This document shows positions 56,497 through 64,000 of a stretch of 64,000 nucleotides of DNA, piece by piece. Source of the DNA: Daucus carota subsp. sativus (taxonomy: Eukaryota; Streptophyta; Magnoliopsida; Apiales; Apiaceae); NCBI RefSeq assembly GCF_001625215.2, contig NC_030383.2:756779-820778 (forward strand), read 5' to 3'. The notes beneath the pieces are model-generated. The model saw only the letters and a program-made list of their open reading frames with translations, ran no database searches and was not told the origin of the DNA. The position numbers and the translations under genes are program-made. Position 1 is the first letter of the stretch. Each line of letters starts with the position of its first letter.

Positions 56497-58359
56497 ATGT
56501 CTCCGCCGTCCGCTGACTTCCGTTGCGATTGCTCACCACCTGCCGGCGACGACTCAGAATCCATCGATCGGAACTGCTCGCATTGCGGAGGATCGAATAA
56601 TCCAGTTCTCCGGACATCTTCATCTGCCGCGTCGTTACTCAGCTTCGATTCAGTTCCAGTAAAGTATTACGATAAGCGATTGAGAATCATACATGCTGCT
56701 ATTAAAGGATTCACTATTGGAGCTGGTATTAAAGGCGGATTGGCTCTCTTCTCCATCCTAGCTCGCTTTCGTCGCAGACAATCTCTCAGTCTCGTCAAGT
56801 AATCACTTCTCCAATATCAATTCACTTGTTGTGTGTATATATATTTTAGTGAGATGAATAGATTTGGCTAATATAAATATTTCGTCAAATTGATTAGTTT
56901 TGGAGCTCAATCCAGTTATTGTGCATAGTATAACTTCGATAAACAAAGGAAGCTACCGTGTATTTTCGTCTTAGAATTTCTTGGTGTTGTCAAGTAATTA
57001 GTTCTCTCATCTGAATTTAGTTATAGTGCATATACTGTATGACTTCAAGGTAGATTAATTAAATTTTTTTTGCTGTATCTATGTAGTGTTTCAAAATTTT
57101 ATTAAATTAATTAAGTGACATTTTTGTGGTATTATAGGAAGGTTGGAATGGCCACAGGTGGCGAGGATGTGATTTTAGCTGTAAAAGAAACTCTGAGATA
57201 CGGTCTCTTTCTCGGAACTTATGCCGGTACTTTTGTTTCAGTAGATGAGCTGATTGCTGCAATTGGAGGCCACCACAGGCAACTTCTTCTCTCATAAATA
57301 AAATAATTGTTCTATTTTATTTGGTGCTAGTGCTGAGGGTTTGAGTTTGAGTCAATGTTGCTATGATGCCTTCAGATATATTGTGCAGGGTCAGACTTTT
57401 AGCATTGTGATATTTATTAATATTGCAGCTATTGTAAAATTAGTTTGTATTAAGTTTATGGTCTCCGTTTAGGTCATAACTGCGGACTTCTACCTTCTTT
57501 AAGTTTTATGATATTACCAGCACAAGTACAGTAGGTTTCAAGTACGGATTGTAAGGCTCTTGCTGGGGTCTATCACGACCTTCCTGAAGTTGGAGATAGG
57601 ATTAGATGTGTTATATTCTTTTCTGATAGTTTAGATGCTCCATATACAAACACTAAACTTATTTCTCTGATGTGATAGTATCTACTATCTAATATAAAGA
57701 GCATCTCCAATAGTCTCTTAAATCGCTCTTAAATATAATATATAATATTGACTCTTAGTGATTTAATGTTGGTTCAACTCTAACAACACCTCTTATATTC
57801 ACTCTTTATTTGTTTTTATATTATTAAAAGCAAGTCATGTGCATAAAAGTACAAAAGAAAGTGGATGGAGAGAGAATGAGTGCTTACAAATTTATTATAA
57901 AATATTAGTTAAGAGTGACTAGTAGCTCTTACAATTGAGGAGAGAGAAGAGAAATTTAGGGAATTTAAGAGTGACTAGGAGTCTATTGGAGCAAGCAAAA
58001 TTACAATGCTCTTCAAATTTCAATTTTAGAGCCACTATAAAGAGGCTATTGGAGATGCTCTAAGCTATTAAAGTGTAAATTTGATCTCAATTATGATATG
58101 GACATAATGTCATCTCATTTCATCCTGAAACCAGATGGTTCCAATTCTTATATTCTTTACTACTGATAGTCTTTTCTCTAGCTAGTATCGAATTTGTTAG
58201 GCTTGTTCAAAATCTAAGGAGTTAGGAAATAAGATTGTTTACTGTATCCGGGCTTGAACAAAGTTGAGTTTAAGTTGCTGTTTTCTTTGGCAGGCTTGGC
58301 TGTAAATTGATCGAGGACAAAAGAGTGACAGATTAGTATTGTGTGAAATAGTTGGATAA

Positions 58360-58419
<60 letters not shown>

Positions 58420-61400
58420 GAGCTTAAGCTTTATACTTCTCAATCCATAAGCCCTGAGGCGTGGAATAATGATGCAGCTGTTCTGAAATTTGTCGAGTAC
58501 AATAACAATGTCTAATATTGGAATATAATATGATCTCATCATCTCAGTAGAGCCCTCTTTCTAACACTCTAAAGTTTTAGGAGAACTGGTAAGTTAACAT
58601 GGTATCACAGCAGAGTTCAGTGTTGGCAGATGTCTCAAGCTCGATTCTCTGCCATTGTTAATATTCCCATAATTTATTATGGACACTAAGGGAAATCATT
58701 GCCCCAGAGATGGGTGTCCATGATCCACTCTTTGACCCAAAAATGGGTTTTCAAGTGATTATAATCCTGAAGCTCACTTCCTAACACCTTATGAGGAGAA
58801 CTGGTAACTTACATCTATTGTAGAAAACAAGATTCTCGTCTACTTTATTGAGACAAACTCTGAATATTGAAATTCAGCCAAAGTACGACTTTAAATTTAA
58901 ATGAGTACCAATTAAAACTTATACTAAATAAACAGTTAGTCAGTTACTTTTGATATATATAAGTCCTATGAACTTATTTACATCATGTTGTGCAAGTAGT
59001 TTTTCCTTTTGAGTAGAATATATGGCTCCCTAAATTAATACTTTATTTGGTAATATTTATTTTTCGTTTAGGACAGCAAGGTGGAGAGCTTTGCTAGCAG
59101 GGGCGATAGCTGGGCCTTCAATGCTTTTAACTGGATTAGAAACAGAACATACAAGCTTGGCAATTTACATTTTGATGCGTGCTGCTGTCCTAGCATCACG
59201 ATGTGGAATTAAGAGCAAGAGATTCGGGAGAGTTTGCAAACCTCTTACTTGGGCTCATGGAGACATTTTGCTCATGTGTTTAGCCTCTTCCCAGATTTTG
59301 TGAGTTCACTTCGCATCTAAACTATATACTATTTTATTTATGAAGTTGTTGCAGCTATATGTTGCTATGAATTTAAATGCATGCAATACTAATTACATGA
59401 GTATAGGAATACTGACCAAGTGGGAACTTTTTTGATTAACTTGTGGCTAAGCTATAATAAATTTAATGATACATATGCGTATTCTAAAACTTCGATTTTC
59501 TTTTGAGGTCATCTCTTTTTTGGAGACGTTGTTCACTTCTAAAATTTCTGTTTATTTTTTATATTCATTATTAGTACTTGTCAGATTGACACTCTCAATT
59601 TATCAACAAATATTTATCTCACTTACTCCTTTCCCCTTACATTTTAATAGCATTCATTCTGATTCATTTCTTTATGTCTGCTGCCTGTGCCGATGTCTAC
59701 TGTTATAGCTTGATACTTTTAATCGCGATAAGACGAGGTCAAATTACTTGACTAAAATCCAACATATGAAGAGGTCTAAGCATTTGATATTGTTAAAAGA
59801 ACAGACATATTAGTATTTGGTCATCAATAATATGAATATATATATATATATGATTGTACATATATGGCTCATATTTTTTCATTATAAAATATTTTCATTA
59901 TTTGTCAACTGTCTACTGGTGTAAATAGGTTACTTGTATATTTGTTATAGTCCTCTGGTCACTAGTCATGATGTACAGATTCTCTTTTACTATTATATCA
60001 TTGTATATTCTGAACATCTGTTTAGTTATGACCATCTATCTTTAGCATCAGTGTGAGATAGGATCTTTACCTTAATGGAAACGGCAGGTTGATTTGGAGA
60101 GGGGTAGTGCCCTACCTCCTAGCCCTTGCCAATGCCATATCAGAGCTCGGTTGCGGAAAAGTTTGTCTGACCTATTTTTTAAAATTTTGATTACTTTGAG
60201 ATATCTGGACTAGACGGACTTGTACTTCCCAAATTGTAATGTTGTTTGATTCTCAATCACGTGTTTTAATTTTTAATATGTTTGAATTTCAATCATTATA
60301 TGTTTGATTTTTAATAATAAGTATGAACTGTAATCTATTTTTAAATGCCTTTATCATGGGTGTTGTTCTGGCTACCAGAGGCTGACATCAGAATATGGTT
60401 GAGGGCAATGTACTGTATAGCACTTCTATTAATGGCCAACTATTTTGTATTTTCAGGTCTGCATACATATTAAAGCAGGACAGTTTACCTCCATCATACA
60501 AATCCTTTCTTAATAAACATGGAGGAAAGGCTGCAGTTATTTTGCGAGGAGTTAAAGAACTTGCTTGTGGCATGCCTTGTACAGAGTTGGAAATGGTAGA
60601 GAAGCATTACAAGACCATGGGAGTCGACATTAAGCTAGATCCACAAATGAAGGTTCCTTGCTCGGTAGGTTCAGAAATATGCTTTTAAGGGTTTTTGTGC
60701 ACGACTTTGCAAAATATATATATCACCTTTAAATGATTCATTTGCCTAGCATCTCGCTGTTTCATTACTTCATTGCAATTTCCAATATATTTACAAAAAA
60801 TATTTTAGACTAGTAATGGTAGCACAGATCTTCACATCACTGAAAGAGAGGTAAGCATATATGTTGATAATTTATAATTCTTTCCTATGTTTCGTGACAG
60901 TATAGAACTTTACATGCTGAAACCATGTTTGTGCCCAAAGTTAGTGGCCCTACTAGATTTGATAGTGCATTTACATAGTTGGGTACTTGAGATGCTTAGG
61001 AGGATATAGAACAATTTGAACTTCAGAAGTGGCGTTGCTTTTACTAAAATAGTAGCACAAATCAATTATGACACTGGGAGCATTAAGCTTTGTAGGGGGT
61101 GATAGCAAGTCTAATTGGAATAGAACCAATCTTAACTTTTCGTTATGAGGTTGTGCGCATCCCTGCTGCTCAACTACAATGCCATATGTGACTCTTAGCT
61201 TTTTTCTTCTCTCTCAATTATATAAATGCAACTCTGAGCTTGTTTATTCTCTCTCAACATTATTTAATTGCCTTTTTTATTATTATGAATGATCTTCAAA
61301 AACCATACCTAAACAGTAGAACATGCAGATCATACATGGAAATCAGTCATGCGGTGGGCATTTTGTTTCATTTATTATAGAAGCCTACAAAAGGGCGTTG

Positions 61401-63022
61401 CCAGTTTATCTTCCGGTCTATCTGATTCCTGCACTTATAGTACATCGTCAAGGCCTTGCGGAAAGGTAAACATTTATTGATCAGTGTTATTGTACATATA
61501 TGTTGAGAGATGTTACTCTGTTTGATGGTAATTAATAGACCTCAATGAAAAGTGTGCTTTGACTCACGAGTCTTTCAAAACAGTGTTCTACGTATTGTGT
61601 ATATCTTGCAAGTTGTTCTTTATGTCTTGCGGGTTTTGGACTCTTCAAGGAAGCCTTAAAGAGCATGATGCTCTGGTCGCAATATTCTCTGGCCCAGATC
61701 TACTTTATACAATTCGTATCTGTTTTTTAGATGTTTATACTTGTATATTTTTGTTTAGTTATAACATATAGAGATATATCAATTGAGATGATACTTATTC
61801 TATAAATATAGGATTTTTTTTAATTTTTATGTTTTGCATTTGCCCATGCACGTGTGGGATACAAAAAATATGGTTAACTACTAGGCTATATTGTTTATCT
61901 GCTAAGAACATATATGTTTGAAATATATATGGTGTACTGTTAGGAACGGGACTTTGTATTTTAAGTTTTTATGAATGACTTTGTCTTTATGCACATGTTT
62001 GAGCTAAGAAGTAAGAACACAGCAGATCAAGGATAGAAATAGAGAATTACGGCTAGATATAGGCTAATAGTAGATAAGAAATGAGAGAATTCAGAGTAAA
62101 ACAAACAATAGAGATGAAGTTTAGAGAGAAAGTTGTCATAGCACAGAGAGTTCAGAGAGAGAGAAGTGGTAGAAAAGCATTTTCATTTTTCTGAAAATGT
62201 TTGAGAAGATGCAGAATTACAGAAGGAACTGGTATATATAGGCCCTGTTTGGAAGTTAGAGGTTGGGAAAAAATTGAAGGCTTGGGCCATATTAGACGTT
62301 TGACCATGTGAAGCATCTAATTGGTGTTCGGTAGTTGGCGGATTGAAATAGCGGTCTGGACTCAAAATGCTAATATTGAAAAAGCTACTTGGAGGAGGAG
62401 CTGTTTCAATTAAAGGATTGACACATGTCTAATTAAAGTATAAAAAGCTAACCAAACAACTATTTACGAAACACTTTTGTCCAAAACAACTAATTCAAAC
62501 CGCTACTGAAAATAGCTACTTCAACCGGCTAGTCAAAATAGCTAATTCAATCCGCTAATTGCCAAACAGGCCAATAGCCTATCTGTTATTCTGTAGTAAT
62601 AGTCTAAGCTACCCTTACTAATATTATTTACTCCATCTTAAAATAATAGTCATATTTGATTTTGAATAGTCAAATTGACCAAAATGTGACTATAAATAAA
62701 AAATTGTATTAATGATACAATTTTTAAAATTTTCTTAGTTATATAATGTGTGCTGGTCAAATTTTGTTCAATTTGACTTGGTGAAGTCAAAACAAGATGA
62801 TTTTCATGAGATGGAGGGAGTACTATTTTTCAGGCTAACCATCACTCTGCATCTTTTGCCAATATATATTAATTAGTGTCTTTCTAACTTGATAATCATA
62901 AGAGCTGGTCATTTATTACATTGCTATTTCAACTTATGCAGACCTTACACAATCTTGGGGAAAGGTCTTTTTGGTACTGCAAGATCAAGCTTGTTTCTGT
63001 CTGTTTATTGTTCCTCTGCCTG
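56497..63022 (+). CDS. TMEM135-like membrane protein, 3' part beyond window
   Basis: Seven exons found: 56497-56798, 57138-57278, 59072-59299, 60457-60664, 60809-60850, 61329-61465 and 62942-63022, giving 379 codons so far with all phases matching. Exon 1 has a Cys-rich N-terminus (CDCSPP, CSHCGG). Gly- and Ala-rich hydrophobic stretches follow (IKGFTIGAGIKGGLALFSI; LAGAIAGPSMLLTGLE), then the marker YKRALPVYLPVYLIPALIVHR, which I know from plant proteins annotated as transmembrane protein 135-like. Animal TMEM135 affects mitochondria and peroxisomes; the plant role is not established. Exon 2 appears to end at a GC donor (57279). The 42-nt exon 5 is inferred from AG/GT borders and phase, and is the least certain. 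The gene continues past 64000. Confidence 0.82.
57698..58060. mobile_element. MITE with AGAGCATCTCC ends in intron 2 of TMEM135-like gene
   Basis: The left end AGAGCATCTCCAATAGTCTC is matched by the complement of the right end, GAGCATCTCCAATAGCCTC. TAA flanks both sides. It is of the same terminal type as the nested pair at 37760-38245. Confidence 0.7.
58362..58416. repeat. (AT)n microsatellite
   Basis: About 27 uninterrupted AT units inside intron 2 of the TMEM135-like gene. Probably length-polymorphic. Confidence 0.95.
62240..62573. mobile_element. MITE with GGCCCTGTTTGG ends in intron 6 of TMEM135-like gene
   Basis: GGCCCTGTTTGGAAGTTAG at the left and the complement GGCCTGTTTGGCAATTAGC at the right are inverted repeats. 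The target duplication is unclear. The family resembles Tourist/Harbinger or hAT types. Confidence 0.6.
62631..62820. mobile_element. Stowaway MITE in intron 6 of TMEM135-like gene
   Basis: The ends CTCCATCTTAAAATAATAGT and the complement CTCCCTCCATCTCATGAAAA carry the CTCC Stowaway terminus. They are flanked by TA at 62629-62630 and 62821-62822. Length is 190 bp. Confidence 0.75.
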
Positions 63023-64000
63023 GTAAGTATTTATTGAAGAGGACATAATTTTATCGTCGGAAAAGTTTCTGCTTGCACCTCTTTAAAGGATAGCATTGTT
63101 CCTATATTGCATGCTATCCCTCTTTCGTCATATCGACGGGCTTTCTTGGGATAGATTCTAGAAGAAATGAGATTATAAAACATAATTGAAACCTGAAGAA
63201 CTTTCCAATAGTCAAAATCCCATTTCAAGATCATTGTGACTACTTTTACAACTATATATTATACTTGGGATCTGTTTTTGGTTGCCTTAATATTGTAGGA
63301 ACATTATATGAAGATTACATTCTTTCATATATTTTTTGAGTTCAGCTGTGAATTGAAAAGTAAAGTGTTGTGATTTGTGAGTTATCTTGTCAGTTTATAC
63401 CAGGTTTTATTGCCCTTTAATCCATCCCTTTTCCCATTTTATTTCAACCTTTCTAAAACATCTTACTTAAATATCTCTATTCACTATTAAGCAATCATAT
63501 AATAGAATTTTACCCCGATGATAAGCAACACCTGGATCATATAGGGCGTGTTATATTAACCAATGTTATATTAACCAAACTTCAAAATATTAGTGCTTGT
63601 TGCAAAGATGTATATGTTCTAGTCTTCATTGTTTTTTAGAAGTGCTTATTTTTGAAAATTAGCCAAAACCACGATAAACTGTTACACCTCATGACCTTCA
63701 GCTTTCTAAAAAGTTGTAACCTTAAGACATTTTTTTTTGTCTCCAATGAATTATAATTGAGTTCCTGGCTCATTTGTTTGGAAGTGCCTAATATCCACAG
63801 CTGACATTTTTCCTGGCTCCTAGATCAACATGGCTTACATTTGAAAAAAGATGCCGAGATACTTTAACGTAGAAGAGAAAAACCTTATATAGGATTGGAG
63901 CTACAATACCTTTAGAAGTTTAAATTATGTAGTCAATTCCCCTAATCACTCCATAAGACTATGTACCTAATAATACACCCACCATTTTCCGAAGCTTGAA
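63023..64000. other. Intron of the TMEM135-like gene to the window edge
   Basis: It follows the exon 7 donor (GTAAGT). I found no further exon, repeat or RNA gene before the window ends. Confidence 0.45.

Noticed and set aside
56301-56564. Glu/Arg-rich ORF on the minus strand
   Set aside because: Antisense of the CT-rich leader of the TMEM135-like gene.
1-64000. tRNA or rRNA genes
   Set aside because: No cloverleaf-forming or rRNA-like stretch was recognised. The tRNA similarity at 14934-14951 is the retrotransposon primer site, and that near 38.5 kb is a SINE-like head only.

Overview
The window looks like nuclear DNA of a eudicot plant. It is AT-rich, the genes are intron-rich, and it holds TIR-NB-LRR genes (absent from grasses), an Athila-type LTR retrotransposon, Stowaway, hAT and Helitron debris, and a plant SC35 splicing-factor gene. 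The species cannot be named from sequence alone. Exon borders were placed by hand from ORFs, GT/AG signals, reading phase and remembered family sequences. No database search was run.

Layout. 1-8.2 kb: three small-molecule O-methyltransferase (OMT) genes. A and C (minus strand) are near-identical copies of one ~2.6 kb unit; B (plus) lies between them, divergent from A, and lacks one catalytic Glu. 8.98-25.45 kb: a seven-exon S-domain (G-type lectin) receptor kinase whose first exon is split at codon 363 by a 13.3 kb Athila-like element (10068-23385, TSD TTTAA). The element itself is rearranged: its PBS-gag-protease-RT half is inverted relative to its RNase H-integrase half, and 847 bp of LTR is present as an inverted duplicate at the two ends of the inverted block. 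26.48-28.73 kb: an intronless LRR receptor-like protein. 32.4-35.55 kb: SC35 on the minus strand. 35.6-40.8 kb: repeat-rich, with nested MITEs, a hAT-type element and a fragment of a NO VEIN-like ATPase gene.

40.85-55.37 kb: a TIR-NB-LRR cluster with one intact gene (TNL1), one copy with a 1-bp frameshift in the NB domain (TNL2), and between them a relic of a third gene's C-terminal exons. TNL1 intron 1 is swollen by a Helitron-like element that itself holds a hAT-type element. 56.5 kb to the end: the first seven exons of a TMEM135-like membrane-protein gene, including one apparent GC-AG intron, running off the right edge.

Functionally the window mixes tandemly duplicated specialised-metabolism genes (OMTs) and immune-receptor-type genes (S-domain RLK, RLP, TNLs) with two ordinary housekeeping genes (SC35, TMEM135-like). 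I see no wholly new gene system. The most unusual object is the internally inverted Athila element.
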